Assembly: GCF_016918855.1 (NCBI RefSeq)
Contig: NZ_JADKYB010000009.1
Location: forward strand, 124,001-188,000
Origin: Actinacidiphila acididurans
GTDB taxonomy: Bacteria > Actinomycetota > Actinomycetes > Streptomycetales > Streptomycetaceae
Direction of reading: 5' to 3'
Length of the DNA stretch: 64,000 nucleotides
Position numbers and translations under genes: made by a program. The notes below the pieces were generated by a model. That model was not told the DNA's origin. It ran no database searches and saw only the letters and a list, made by a program, of their open reading frames with translations. This document shows, piece by piece, positions 42,669-51,702 of this stretch (positions are counted from its first letter, which is position 1; every line of letters starts with the position of its first letter).

Positions 42669-44249
42669 TCACCCGGCCGCCGGCCCGACCCCGACCGCGC
42701 CGGACCCCGCGGCCGAAAGCAGCGCCCCGTACGCGTGCAGCGGCGCCTGGTCTTCCAGGGAGGCGACCGCCGCGACATACCCGTCCGGGCGGATCAGGAC
42801 GCGTCCGCCGCGGGGCAGCGCGTACCGGGCGGCGGCCGTGCCGGACGGGTCGGCGAGCACTTGGTCGTAGCCGTCGCGGGTCGCGCCGGAAGCGCTGACC
42901 AGGATCTGCCGCAGGCCGGATACGGGCACGCCGGCCACCGGCGGCGGCACCGGGTCCTCGCCGGGGACCAGGGTGAGCAGGACGTGGCCCGCCTCGCGGG
43001 CGAGCACGGCACGCAGCGCGTCGCCGGCGTGCGGCAGGTGGTCCCCGCCCGTCAGGTGCGGGCGGCCGGGGGAGGCCACGACCAGCGGGCTGTGCCGGTA
43101 GGACAGGCTGGTTTCCTCGGTCTTGTCGGCCATCGCCAGGCGCACCGGGGCGAGCGCGGTGAAGGCGTGCATCGCCCCGTCGCGCAGCTTCTGCGCGATC
43201 GGTCCGGCAAGCGTGCCGGCCCGGGTCAGAGCCGTGGTGAACGCGATGACCTGCGCGCCGACCGGGTGGCGCTCGGCGTGGTAGCTGTCCAGCAGCGCCG
43301 AGCCGGCCGGCCCCGTGCGGCCCAGCGCGAGCTTCCAGCCGAGGTTGTACGCGTCCTGGATGCCGGTGTTCATGCCCTGGCCGCCGGCCGGGCTGTGCAC
43401 GTGCGCGGCGTCGCCGGCCAGGAACACCCGGCCCACTCGGTACTGCGGCACCTGCGCGTGATGGATGTCGAACGTCGTCAGCCACAGCGAGTTCCGGATC
43501 CGGATCCGCCCGCAGCGCTCGTCGACGACCTGCTGGAGCCACTCCTGCGTGGCCGGCCCCTGCGCGCCGTCCGGGATCTGCGCGATCAGCCGCATCCGGT
43601 CACCCGTCATCGGGAACACCAGCAGCGGCCCGGCGTGCGGCGAGAAGAACGTGTACATGGTGTGCGGGTCGAAGTCGTGGGCGGCGTGGACATCGCCCAT
43701 CAGGAACCGCTCGCCGTGGAAGGACCCGGCCAGGGCGCTGCCGACCAGGTGCCGCACGCTGCTGTGACCGCCGTCGGCCCCCACCAGCCAGGACGCCGCG
43801 AGCCCCTCCTCGCGCCCGTCGGCGTGCCGCAGCACCGCCCGCACGCCGCTGTCGTCCTGGTCCAGGCCGGTCAGGGTGATGCCGCGTTCCACACTCACGC
43901 CGTTGCGGGCCAGAGCCGCGGTGAGGATCCGTTCGGTCTCGGTCTGCGCGATGGTCACCGTGTACGGGAAGGGGCTGTCGACCAGGCCCAGTTCGATCCG
44001 CCCGACCGACCGGCCCGCGGTGTGCAGTTCCATCGCCTCGGTCCGCACGCCCGCGGCGATGATCTCCTCGACGACGCCGATGCGCTCGAGCATCTCCAGG
44101 CTGCGGGCGTGGACCAGGATCGCGCGCGACTGGCCGGTGGGCTGCGCCAGTTGGTCGAAGATGCGCACCGGCACGCCCCTGCGGGCCAGTTCGCCCGCGG
44201 CAGTGAGCCCGACCGGGCCGGCACCTATGACGACGATCGGGTCGCTCAC
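42669..44249 (-). CDS. FAD-dependent aromatic monooxygenase (PheA/TfdB family)
   Basis: A 526-residue class A flavin monooxygenase. Motifs: GAGPVGLTAAGELARRG (residues ~8-24), DG-motif region LVGADGGHSSVRH near 155, and GD motif RVFLAGDAAHVHSPAGGQGMN near 275, followed by a thioredoxin-like C-terminal domain. It uses NAD(P)H and O2 to hydroxylate an aromatic substrate; relatives act in aromatic degradation, polyketide tailoring and rifampicin inactivation. The GTG at 44249 has GAGGA 9 nt upstream. It follows a TetR gene in the same direction. Its stop abuts the GH16 reading frame with no terminator. Confidence 0.9.
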   Translation of the reverse strand: MSDPIVVIGAGPVGLTAAGELARRGVPVRIFDQLAQPTGQSRAILVHARSLEMLERIGVVEEIIAAGVRTEAMELHTAGRSVGRIELGLVDSPFPYTVTIAQTETERILTAALARNGVSVERGITLTGLDQDDSGVRAVLRHADGREEGLAASWLVGADGGHSSVRHLVGSALAGSFHGERFLMGDVHAAHDFDPHTMYTFFSPHAGPLLVFPMTGDRMRLIAQIPDGAQGPATQEWLQQVVDERCGRIRIRNSLWLTTFDIHHAQVPQYRVGRVFLAGDAAHVHSPAGGQGMNTGIQDAYNLGWKLALGRTGPAGSALLDSYHAERHPVGAQVIAFTTALTRAGTLAGPIAQKLRDGAMHAFTALAPVRLAMADKTEETSLSYRHSPLVVASPGRPHLTGGDHLPHAGDALRAVLAREAGHVLLTLVPGEDPVPPPVAGVPVSGLRQILVSASGATRDGYDQVLADPSGTAAARYALPRGGRVLIRPDGYVAAVASLEDQAPLHAYGALLSAAGSGAVGVGPAAG

Positions 44250-44467
44250 CAAGGGATTCCTCGCGATCGGAGAACTCGAAAACTCGAAAAAAGGGGGCCG
44301 TACGGCAGGCCGGTGCCATTCCCGTCGTGCCCGACAAAGCACGACGGCGCGCAGCTTATCCCCAACTCCCGCCATCCGCCCGGTCATCGCGTACGGCCGC
44401 CGTCCCCCGCCGGGGCCGCGTCGTCCCGGGCACTTCACGATCCAACGGGCCGCGACGGGAGGGCGGG

Positions 44468-45061
44468 TCAGGCCGGTGCGGGGGCCTGCGCGCCGAGGTC
44501 CGCGGCGCAGGCCCGCAGTTCGGCCAGCACCGCGTGCGCGATCTGCGGATACGGCTGCCGGTTGTCCGGTTCGGCCCAGCGCGCGTAGGCGGTGCCGAAC
44601 GCCAGGACCCCCACCTCGGCGGCAAGGCGTGCGGCCGTCTCGGGCGTGCCGCGCTCGCGCAGGGCGTCGGCGATGACGGCGGCAAGGCGGGCCCGCTTGA
44701 GCAGTTCGCGTTCCTGCAGTTCGCTGTTGGCGGCTATCACCGTGCGCCGCTGTCGGCCCAGGTCGTGGCGCTCCGGGCCGAAGAAGGGGGCGGCGGCCAG
44801 CAGGGCCGCGGCCAGCAGGTCGACGCTCGCCGTCCCCGGCGGTGCGGTGCGGATCGCCTCGCCGAAGCCGTCGGCCAGGGCGTCCTGCCCGCCGAAGAGG
44901 ACCTCGCGCTTGTCGGCGAAGTGCCGGAAGAACGTGCTCTTGGTCAGCCCGGCCCGGTCCGCGATCCCGGCGACGGTGGTGGCCTCGTAGCCGTGCTCGA
45001 CGAACAGGGCGAGCGCGGCGCGCTCCAGGCGCTCCCGCGGGTTGGGTTCCCATCTGGCCAT
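44468..45061 (-). CDS. TetR-family regulator
   Basis: A 197-residue TetR protein with an N-terminal HTH (residues ~10-55, TTVAGIADRAGLTKSTFFRHF). It is divergent from an SDR gene and upstream of the FAD monooxygenase. Two related 19-bp palindromes lie in the divergent gap, the nearest 16 bp from its start. The ATG at 45061 lacks a ribosome site and has TAGAAT 6 nt upstream, so the message is probably leaderless and self-repressed. Confidence 0.9.
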   Translation of the reverse strand: MARWEPNPRERLERAALALFVEHGYEATTVAGIADRAGLTKSTFFRHFADKREVLFGGQDALADGFGEAIRTAPPGTASVDLLAAALLAAAPFFGPERHDLGRQRRTVIAANSELQERELLKRARLAAVIADALRERGTPETAARLAAEVGVLAFGTAYARWAEPDNRQPYPQIAHAVLAELRACAADLGAQAPAPA

Positions 45062-45067
45062 GGCCAC

Positions 45068-45073
45068 ATTCTA
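45068..45073 (-). promoter_or_regulatory. Candidate -10 box for leaderless tetR
   Basis: TAGAAT, near-consensus, ends 6 nt before the TetR ATG. The palindrome at 45077-45095 begins 3 bp upstream of it. Confidence 0.6.
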
Positions 45074-45076
45074 GGT

Positions 45077-45127
45077 GATGGGACTCGGTCCCATCGCAGT
45101 GCTAGGGTGATAGGACCAAGTCCCATC
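45077..45127. promoter_or_regulatory. Two TetR operators in the tetR-SDR gap
   Basis: GATGGGACTCGGTCCCATC (45077-45095) has perfect 8-bp arms. GATAGGACCAAGTCCCATC (45109-45127) has one mismatch. Their centres are 32 bp apart, three turns, on the same face of the helix between divergent genes. Confidence 0.78.
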
Positions 45128-45163
45128 ACGGAGTGGGGCACGTCTCCCGCACCTGGAGCCACC

Positions 45164-46066
45164 ATGCGTGTATTCGTCACCGGCGCGTCCGGCCACCTCG
45201 GCTCGGCGGTCGTCCCCGAACTCCTGGCCGCCGGGCACGAGGTCGTCGGCCTCGCGCGCTCCGACGCCTCCGCGGCGGCCGTCACCGCGTTCGGCGCGGC
45301 CGTGCGCCGCGGCGACATCGACGACCTGGCCGGGCTGCAGGAGGCGGCCGCGGACGCCGACGGCGTCGTCCACCTCGCCTACAAGCACGACCTGATGCGC
45401 ACCGGGGACTTCGCCGGCGCGATCGCCGCGGAAATGACCGTCGTGCACGCCTTCGGCGACGCCCTGGCCGGCACCGGCAAGCCGTTCGTGATCTCCTCGG
45501 GCACCACCATGGCGGCGGGCCTGGGCCGGCCGGCCACCGAGCAGGACGCGCCCACCGCCCCCGGCCGCGGCGACGCCGAGAACGCCGTGGTGGGCCTGGC
45601 CGAACGCGGCGTGCGCTCCTCGGCGGTGCGCCTGCCGCCCATCACCCACAGCGCCCTGGACCGGCACGGCTTCGCCCGGACCCTGATCGGCATCGCCCGG
45701 GACAAGGGCGTGGCCGGCTACCCCGGGCAGGGCACCAACCGCTGGCCGTCGGTGCACACCCTGGACGCCGCCCGCCTGTACCGCCTGGCGCTGGAGAGCG
45801 CGCCGGCCGGCACCCGCTGGCACGCGGTGGGCGACGAAGGCATCCCGATGCGCGAGATGGCGCAAAGCATCGGCGACCACCTGGGCGTGCCCGCCGCGGG
45901 CATCCCGGACGACCGGCTGGAGGAGCACTTCGGGTTCCTCGCGTCCCTGATCGCCCTGGACTGCCCGGCCTCCACCGCCCGGACCCGGCAGGTCTTGGGC
46001 TGGGAGCCGGTCCATCCCGGCCTCCTGGAGGACTTCGCCAAGGGCGACTACTTCACCGCGCGGTAG
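45164..46066 (+). CDS. NAD(P)-dependent extended SDR (epimerase/reductase-like)
   Basis: A 300-residue Rossmann protein with TGASGHLGSAVVPELL (residues ~6-21) for NAD(P) binding, followed by a HLAYKHDL segment and a GNxVxG-like region. The usual YxxxK is not obvious, so it groups with atypical SDRs used as reductases or isomerases. The ATG at 45164 has GGAG 6 nt upstream. It is under the paired TetR operators. Its end overlaps the end of the convergent epoxide hydrolase by 14 nt. Confidence 0.87.
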   Translation: MRVFVTGASGHLGSAVVPELLAAGHEVVGLARSDASAAAVTAFGAAVRRGDIDDLAGLQEAAADADGVVHLAYKHDLMRTGDFAGAIAAEMTVVHAFGDALAGTGKPFVISSGTTMAAGLGRPATEQDAPTAPGRGDAENAVVGLAERGVRSSAVRLPPITHSALDRHGFARTLIGIARDKGVAGYPGQGTNRWPSVHTLDAARLYRLALESAPAGTRWHAVGDEGIPMREMAQSIGDHLGVPAAGIPDDRLEEHFGFLASLIALDCPASTARTRQVLGWEPVHPGLLEDFAKGDYFTAR

Positions 46067-47237
46067 AGGCGACGGCGCGACGGTAGGGGCGGAAGAAGTC
46101 GCGCAGTTCCTGCGCGTAGAGCTCGGGCTCCTCGAAGGCCGCGAAGTGCCCGCCGCGCGGGGGCTCGCTCACGTGCACGGTGTTGGCGGTGCGCTCCAGC
46201 CACGCCCGCGGCGGGCGCAGCAGGTCGGCGGGGAACAGCGCGAAACCCGAGGGCACCTCGACCCGGCGGGCCAGCTGCGCGGGCGCGATCGCGGCGTTCG
46301 CCCGGTACATGCGCATCGACGAGCCGATCGTGCCCGTCAGCCAGTACAAGGTGACGTCGGTGAGGATCTCGTCCCTGGTGAAGGACCGCTCGATGTCGCC
46401 GCCGCAGTCGCTCCACGCCCGCAGCTTCTCCACGATCCACGCGGCCAGCCCCGCCGGGGAGTCGCCCAGCCCGACGGCGGCGGTCTGCGGTTTGGTGCGG
46501 TGCACCGCCGCGTACGCGCCCTCGGCCGCCGCCCAGGCCGCCCCGTCCCGCAGCCAGGCGCGCTCCTCGGGCGTGAGGCCGGCCGGGTCGCCGGCGTACA
46601 GCGGCACACCGGCGTCGGTGCGGTGCACGGCCACCACCCGGTTCGGGTGGTCCAGCGCGAGGTAGCGGGCCACGTGGCTGCCGATGTCCCCGCCGGCCGC
46701 GCCGAACCGCTCGTAGCCCAGCACGCTCATCAGCTGCGCCCACAGCCCGGCCACCGCGACGGAGTCCAGCGGCGGCCCGGCGGGCCGGTCGGAGTAGCCG
46801 TAGCCCGGCATGTCGGGCACCACCACGTCGAAGGCGTCCGCGGGGTCGGCGCCGTGCGCACCCGGATCGGTGAGCAGCGGGACGACCTTGACGTACCGCC
46901 AGAAGGAGTCCGGCCAGCCGTGGCCGAGCACCAGCGGCAGGACCGGCCCGGCCGGCGCGGCTGCCCGTACGTGCGCGAAGTGGATGCCCAGCCCGCCCAG
47001 CCGCACCCGGAAGCGGGGGATACGGGCGAGCGCGAGCTCCTGCGCCGGCCAGTCGAAGCCGTCCGCCCAGTAGGCGACCAGCTCGCGCAGATAGCCCAGG
47101 TCGGTGCCGAGCGACCACCCGGCGTCCTGCGGCGCGTCCGGCCAGCGCGTCGCACGCAGCCGCCTGCGCAGATCCTCCAGCGCCGCACCGGAGGCCTGCG
47201 GGGCGAACGGCTCGGGACGGGGCGGGGAGGCCGGCAC
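46053..47237 (-). CDS. Epoxide hydrolase (EHN-type alpha/beta hydrolase)
   Basis: A 394-residue enzyme with an N-terminal epoxide-hydrolase domain (~residues 8-115) and an alpha/beta core: oxyanion motif HGWPDSFW near 125, nucleophilic aspartate in GGDIGSHVARY near 198, lid tyrosines in TLYWLTGTIGSS near 290, and the catalytic histidine in PPRGGHFAAFEEP near 370. It opens epoxides to diols. The GTG at 47237 has TAGCGT 7 nt upstream and no ribosome site, indicating a leaderless message. Confidence 0.9.
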   Translation of the reverse strand: MPASPPRPEPFAPQASGAALEDLRRRLRATRWPDAPQDAGWSLGTDLGYLRELVAYWADGFDWPAQELALARIPRFRVRLGGLGIHFAHVRAAAPAGPVLPLVLGHGWPDSFWRYVKVVPLLTDPGAHGADPADAFDVVVPDMPGYGYSDRPAGPPLDSVAVAGLWAQLMSVLGYERFGAAGGDIGSHVARYLALDHPNRVVAVHRTDAGVPLYAGDPAGLTPEERAWLRDGAAWAAAEGAYAAVHRTKPQTAAVGLGDSPAGLAAWIVEKLRAWSDCGGDIERSFTRDEILTDVTLYWLTGTIGSSMRMYRANAAIAPAQLARRVEVPSGFALFPADLLRPPRAWLERTANTVHVSEPPRGGHFAAFEEPELYAQELRDFFRPYRRAVASTAR

Positions 47238-47244
47238 GCCAGGG

Positions 47245-47250
47245 ACGCTA
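47245..47250 (-). promoter_or_regulatory. Candidate -10 box for leaderless epoxide hydrolase
   Basis: TAGCGT ends 7 nt before the GTG; no Shine-Dalgarno present. Confidence 0.5.
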
Positions 47251-47484
47251 CCAGCCGCGGCGCCCGCCCCCGCGGACCCGCGCCGTCCGGTCGCAGGTCC
47301 GGTCGCGGGTCCGGTCGGCGGCGGGCCCGGCACCGGCCGCGCGCTGTGGGCCGGGCTCCTGCAAACGGCGCAGATCCCGGCAATCCGCCCACGCCGGATA
47401 CGGCCCGCGCAGTAGGAAGAACTGAACGGCCGCGCGCCCAGGGGGGCTGCGGCGCAGGCCGTCGACGCCTTCAGGGGGGCAACC

Positions 47485-48693
47485 GTGAAATCCTCACGTC
47501 CCGCACGCACCGCCGCGATCGCCGCGGCCACGACCGCCGCACTGGCGGCCCTGCTCGGCCTGTCCGCCGCACCGGCCGGCGCGACCGCACCCGCACCCAC
47601 CTCCTACACCGTCCACGACCTGGGCACCCTGGGCGGCACCACCAGCAAGGCCACCGCCCTGGACCGCACGACGGTCGTCGGCGAGTCCGCCACCGCCCAC
47701 AACCAGGCGACCGACGCCTTCGCCTACGACCGCGCCGCCGGCGCGATGAGCGACCTGGGGACCCTGGGCGGCACCAGCAGCACCGCGGTCGCCGTGCACG
47801 GCCGCCACGTCGTCGGCGACTCCACCCTGGCCGGCGACGCCGTCACCCACGGCTTCGTCTACGACCTGCGCAAGCACCGCATGCGCGACCTGGGCACGCT
47901 GGGCGGCACCACCAGCACGGTCACCGCGCTCGGCGGCGGCACCGTCGTCGGCGACTCCACGCTGCCCGGTGACGCGGTCACCCACGCCTTCGCATACGAC
48001 CTGCGCACCCACGTCATGACCGACCTGGGCAGCCTGATGGGCCCGGCCGGCTCCAGCAGCGCCGCCGGCATCACCAAGGGCCGCTACGTCGTGGGCAATT
48101 CCACCGTCGCGGGCCAGCCGGCCTCCCTCACCCACGGCTTCGTCTACGACCTGAGCACCGGCACCCTGACCGACATCGGCACCGGCGGGGGCACGTACAG
48201 CAAGATCACCGACGTGTCGGGCCGCACCGTCGTGGGCTCCACCGCCATACCCACCCCCGGCTTCGGCGCCAAGCCGCACGGGTTCGCGTACGACCTGGTC
48301 ACCGGCGCCTGGACCGACCTGGGCGACAAGCTGTTCGTCACCCCGCTGGTGTCCGGACGCCACGTGGTGGGCTGGGACGGGCAGGTCGGCTGGGCCTACG
48401 ACCTGAAGACCGCCGCCCTCGTCCACGTCGGCGACCGGGGCGTCACCACGCCCACCGCGATCATCGGCAAGACCGCGATCGGCAACCAGTTCGCCCCCAA
48501 CTCCTTCGCCTTCACCTACCGCACCGACACCGCCACCCTGACCCTGCTCCCCACCCTCGGCGGACGCAACTGCGGCGCGGTCGCCATCGACGCCCACGGC
48601 GCCATCGCCGGCTCCGCGGCCACCCCCGCCCCCGACCCCCGCGACGCCAACGGCCCCTTCCACGCAGCCTTGTGGACCCCCTCGGCCGCCTGA
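47485..48693 (+). CDS. Secreted HAF-repeat protein
   Basis: A 402-residue exported protein; the GTG at 47485 has AGGGGGG 5-7 nt upstream. A signal peptide ends near residue 35. The mature part is built of about seven repeats of ~45 residues, each with a DLGTLGGT(S/T)S-type strand, a VVGDST strand and a HGF(V/A)YDL strand. HAF repeats probably fold into a beta-propeller. The function is unknown; such proteins are abundant in the secretomes of soil bacteria. A 14-bp terminator hairpin follows. Confidence 0.87.
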   Translation: MKSSRPARTAAIAAATTAALAALLGLSAAPAGATAPAPTSYTVHDLGTLGGTTSKATALDRTTVVGESATAHNQATDAFAYDRAAGAMSDLGTLGGTSSTAVAVHGRHVVGDSTLAGDAVTHGFVYDLRKHRMRDLGTLGGTTSTVTALGGGTVVGDSTLPGDAVTHAFAYDLRTHVMTDLGSLMGPAGSSSAAGITKGRYVVGNSTVAGQPASLTHGFVYDLSTGTLTDIGTGGGTYSKITDVSGRTVVGSTAIPTPGFGAKPHGFAYDLVTGAWTDLGDKLFVTPLVSGRHVVGWDGQVGWAYDLKTAALVHVGDRGVTTPTAIIGKTAIGNQFAPNSFAFTYRTDTATLTLLPTLGGRNCGAVAIDAHGAIAGSAATPAPDPRDANGPFHAALWTPSAA

Positions 48694-48719
48694 CGCACGC
48701 ACTCCCGACGAACGTCCTC

Positions 48720-48761
48720 CCTGACCTTCCGTACGCGGGCTGCCGCATACGGAAGGTCAGG
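48720..48761. terminator. Bidirectional hairpin terminator
   Basis: A perfect 14-bp stem (48720-48733 with 48748-48761) and a structured loop sits between the HAF gene and the convergent TetR gene. The right arm covers the TetR stop codon. Confidence 0.85.
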
Positions 48762-49335
48762 CGGGTTGCCGACTGCCGCTGCGCAGGCCGTCGAAGGCGA
48801 CCTGGAGCATCTTGTCGCGCTGCTCGGGCGTGGCGAAGTTGACGGTCGTGTAGCCCATGACGAACCGCATCAGGTCGTCGATGTCGACGTCGGTGCGCAT
48901 CAGCCCGGCGGACTGGGCGCGCTCCAGCAGCGGGCCGCCCGCCTCGTACAGGGCCTGGGTGCAGGCCAGATAGACGGGGGAGTCGCGGTCGATGCCGGTG
49001 GCGACGGCCCGCTTGGTGGCCACGTAGTCCACGAAGCGCTGCAGCCAGCCCGTGACCGCCTCCCAGGGCTCGAGATCGCCCAGGCCGTCGGCCGCGCGGC
49101 AGACCGCCTCCACCTCGGTGAGGTAGACGTTCTCCAGCAGCGACTCGCGGGTGGGGAAGTTGCGGTAGAGCGTGGCGATCCCGACCCCCACCCGGCGGGC
49201 GATCTCGTCCAGGGGCGCGTCGGCCCCGTACTCGGTGAAGACCTCGCGGGCCGTGGCGAGCAGGGCGTCGTAGTTGCGGGCCGCGTCCGCGCGGTGCGGC
49301 CGCGGTGCCCGCAACGGGCTGAGGTCGGTGGGCAC
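48757..49335 (-). CDS. TetR-family regulator
   Basis: A 192-residue TetR protein. The N-terminal HTH lies at ~residues 18-65 (APLDEIARRVGVGIATLYRNF). The C-terminal ligand domain is alanine-poor and helical. I chose the GTG at 49335 because GGAGGGGG lies about 9 nt upstream; an ATG at 49386 with GGAG 7 nt upstream is a close alternative. It is divergent from an MFS exporter, with a palindrome at 49392-49411 between them, so it probably represses the pump. Confidence 0.88.
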   Translation of the reverse strand: MPTDLSPLRAPRPHRADAARNYDALLATAREVFTEYGADAPLDEIARRVGVGIATLYRNFPTRESLLENVYLTEVEAVCRAADGLGDLEPWEAVTGWLQRFVDYVATKRAVATGIDRDSPVYLACTQALYEAGGPLLERAQSAGLMRTDVDIDDLMRFVMGYTTVNFATPEQRDKMLQVAFDGLRSGSRQPA

Positions 49336-49391
49336 GCCCGGGTTCCCCCTCCACTGGAAACGGAGTACGGTTATCGGTAAAGTCATAACTG

Positions 49392-49411
49392 CACTCCGGA
49401 TATTCGGAGTG
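49392..49411. promoter_or_regulatory. Palindromic operator between tetR and MFS gene
   Basis: CACTCCG and CGGAGTG arms (7 bp, perfect) flank GATATT. It lies 63 bp before the MFS start and beside the TetR promoter region. Confidence 0.68.
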
Positions 49412-49474
49412 GCGTTCTCAGTATAGGCGTGCGGCGGCGGCACGGTCCGGCCCCGGCGCCATGAGGGGTTCCCT

Positions 49475-50962
49475 GTGCCTGTTTTCGACCGGGCGTCCTC
49501 GACGCCCTCCTCCGCTTCTTCCGCCGCCTCCCCACCGGTGCCGTCCGCGGGCCCGCCGCCCGGGCCCGGGTCCGGGCGGGCCGCCGGGGTCCGGCCGGTG
49601 TTCGTGCTGCTGGCGGCCGGCGCCGGGGCGTTCGCGATGCTGCAGTCGCTGATCAGCCCGGTGCTGCCGACGATCCAGCAGGACCTGCACACCACGCAGG
49701 CCGGTGTGTCGTGGGTGCTGATCGCCTGGCTGCTGTCGGCCTCGGTGGCCACCCCGATCCTGGGCCGGCTCGCCGACATGGTGGGCAAGGACAAGGCGCT
49801 GCTGGTCGTGCTGGCCGCGATCGCCGCGGGCAGCCTGGTCTCGGCGCTGGCCCCGAACCTGGGGGTGATGGTCGCCGGGCGGGTGATCCAGGGCCTGGGC
49901 GGCGCGGTCTATCCGGTCGCGTTCGGCATCCTGCGCGACGAGTACCCGCCCGAACGCGTGCCGTCCGCGGTCGGCGCGATGTCCAGCGTCATCGCGGTCG
50001 GGGGAGGGCTCGGCACGGTCCTGGCCGGGCCGATCACCGGCGGCCTCGGCTGGCGGTGGCTGTTCTGGATCCCGATGGCCGCGGTGCTCGTCATCGCCGC
50101 GCTGTGCCGGCGGTACGTGCCCGCCTCCCCGGTGCGCACCGGCGGGCGCATCGACTGGCCGGCCGCCGCCCTGCTGTCGGTGTGGCTGCTGGCGCTGCTG
50201 CTTCCGGTCAGCCAGGGGCAGGCGTGGGGCTGGGGCTCGCCCCTGACCGTGGCGCTGCTGGCCGCGGCCGCACTCGCCTTCGCCGCCTGGGTGCGGCGCG
50301 AGTCCCGCTCGGCGAACCCGGTGATCGACATGGCCATGATGCGCCGGCCCGCGGTGTGGACCACCAACGCGGTGGCGCTGCTGTTCGGCGCCGCGATGTT
50401 CGCCACCCTCACCTTCCTGCCGCAGCTCGTGGAGACCCCCTCCTCGGCCGGCTACGGATTCGGGGCGTCGGTGACGGTGGCCGGGCTGGTGATCCTGCCG
50501 ATGCTGGCCACCATGGCCGTCGGCGGGATGATCAGCGGCCCCCTGCACCGCACCGTCCCCTTCCGGGCCCAGCTCGCCTGGGGCTCGGCCCTGCTCGCCG
50601 CGGCCTGCCTGGGCTTCGCCTTCCTCCACGACGCCGCCTGGCAGATCGCGCTCGCCGGAGCCGTCTTCGGCCTGGGCCTGGGACTGGCCTACTCGGCGAT
50701 GACCAGCCTCATCGTCCACGCCGTCCCGCCCGCCCAGACCGGCGCGGCCACCGGCATGAACACCAACATCCGCAACATCGGCGGAGCGCTGGGCACCGCG
50801 GTGGTCACCGCCCTCGTCACCGGCACCGTGGGCGCCGGCGGCCTGCCCTCCGCCGGCGGCTACGAGACCGGCTTCACCGTCCTGGCCGCCACCGCCACGG
50901 CCGGCGTCCTGTTCTCCCTGCTCATCCCCGGCCCCCGCCGCTCCCGCCCCGCCGACCGCTGA
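49475..50962 (+). CDS. MFS drug exporter (DHA2-like)
   Basis: A 495-residue major-facilitator protein. A proline- and serine-rich cytoplasmic N-terminus of ~38 residues precedes 12-14 transmembrane helices. The loop 2-3 motif GRLADMVGKDKAL near residue 96 and a motif-C-like GGGLGTVLAGPITGGLG near 175 are typical of drug/proton antiporters of the DHA2 group. The GTG at 49475 has GAGGGG 6 nt upstream. The divergent TetR gene suggests substrate-induced export of a toxic compound. Confidence 0.9.
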   Translation: MPVFDRASSTPSSASSAASPPVPSAGPPPGPGSGRAAGVRPVFVLLAAGAGAFAMLQSLISPVLPTIQQDLHTTQAGVSWVLIAWLLSASVATPILGRLADMVGKDKALLVVLAAIAAGSLVSALAPNLGVMVAGRVIQGLGGAVYPVAFGILRDEYPPERVPSAVGAMSSVIAVGGGLGTVLAGPITGGLGWRWLFWIPMAAVLVIAALCRRYVPASPVRTGGRIDWPAAALLSVWLLALLLPVSQGQAWGWGSPLTVALLAAAALAFAAWVRRESRSANPVIDMAMMRRPAVWTTNAVALLFGAAMFATLTFLPQLVETPSSAGYGFGASVTVAGLVILPMLATMAVGGMISGPLHRTVPFRAQLAWGSALLAAACLGFAFLHDAAWQIALAGAVFGLGLGLAYSAMTSLIVHAVPPAQTGAATGMNTNIRNIGGALGTAVVTALVTGTVGAGGLPSAGGYETGFTVLAATATAGVLFSLLIPGPRRSRPADR

Positions 50963-51051
50963 CCGCTGACCGGGCACCGGCCGGGGCGGGGACAGGGACC
51001 GCCGGGGACAAGGACTGCCGGGAACGGGCCCGCCGCGGCCGGGCCCGCGGC

Positions 51052-51057
51052 TAGGGT
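51052..51057 (+). promoter_or_regulatory. Candidate -10 box for leaderless Nudix gene
   Basis: TAGGGT ends 7 nt before the ATG at 51065; no Shine-Dalgarno present. Confidence 0.5.
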
Positions 51058-51064
51058 CCGGGTC

Positions 51065-51496
51065 ATGAAGACGCGTCACAAGGCGCACGCGGTCCTGCTC
51101 GACGCCGACCGGTTCCTGCTGCTGCGGCGCGGCTGGCCCGGCGGGACCCCGTACTGCACGGCGGTCGGCGGTACGGTCGAGCCCGGTGACGCCGACCTGC
51201 CGGCCGCCCTTCGGCGCGAGGTGATGGAGGAGGCCGGCGCCGGGATCGACCGGCCCGAACCGATCCTGACCCTCACCGAGCCGGGCCCGGCCGTCACCGT
51301 CGTCCACCACTTCTACACCGCCCGTATCCGCAGCCTGGACCCCGCCCGGCGGCACGGCCCGGAGTTCGAGGACCCCGACACCGGCACCTTCACCCCGGTG
51401 TGGATCGAGGCCACCGCCGAGGCCGTCACCGCAGCAAACCTCCAGCCGCCGGAGCTGGCCGCGTACGTCCTGGCCCACCTGGTCGGGCCGCCGTAG
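51065..51496 (+). CDS. Nudix hydrolase
   Basis: A 143-residue Nudix-fold protein. The Nudix box runs from GGTVEPGD to REVMEEAGA (residues ~36-60), with the REVMEE glutamates that bind metal; the box carries one extra residue before the helix. It hydrolyses a nucleoside diphosphate linked to another group; the substrate is not predictable. It has no operon partners and ends facing the LysR gene. Confidence 0.87.
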   Translation: MKTRHKAHAVLLDADRFLLLRRGWPGGTPYCTAVGGTVEPGDADLPAALRREVMEEAGAGIDRPEPILTLTEPGPAVTVVHHFYTARIRSLDPARRHGPEFEDPDTGTFTPVWIEATAEAVTAANLQPPELAAYVLAHLVGPP

Positions 51497-51702
51497 CTGG
51501 CCCGCCCCGCTCTTCCGCGTGCCGGACATGATCGCCGACGCGTCGCGCTCTCGCGGGTTGTCGCCGATCAGCCGTTCCGGCCGGCTGGCGGCTCCATCCG
51601 GCGGCGCGGGCCACGGGAACACCGCAGCGGCAACCGGCGCCGGGCCTGCCGTACCTGCTGAGGGCGCTGTGCCCTGTGCGGTGGCGGACCGTCAGGGGCG
51701 GG

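Noticed and set aside
42669..44588. Reading the GH16 frame to its first stop as a genuine multidomain protein
   Set aside because: The sequence after 42647 is antisense of a well-supported FAD monooxygenase and has no domain character; kept as an anomaly instead.
51497..51702. Remnant gene between Nudix and LysR genes
   Set aside because: A minus-strand frame exists but has no start, no conserved motif and ordinary intergenic composition.
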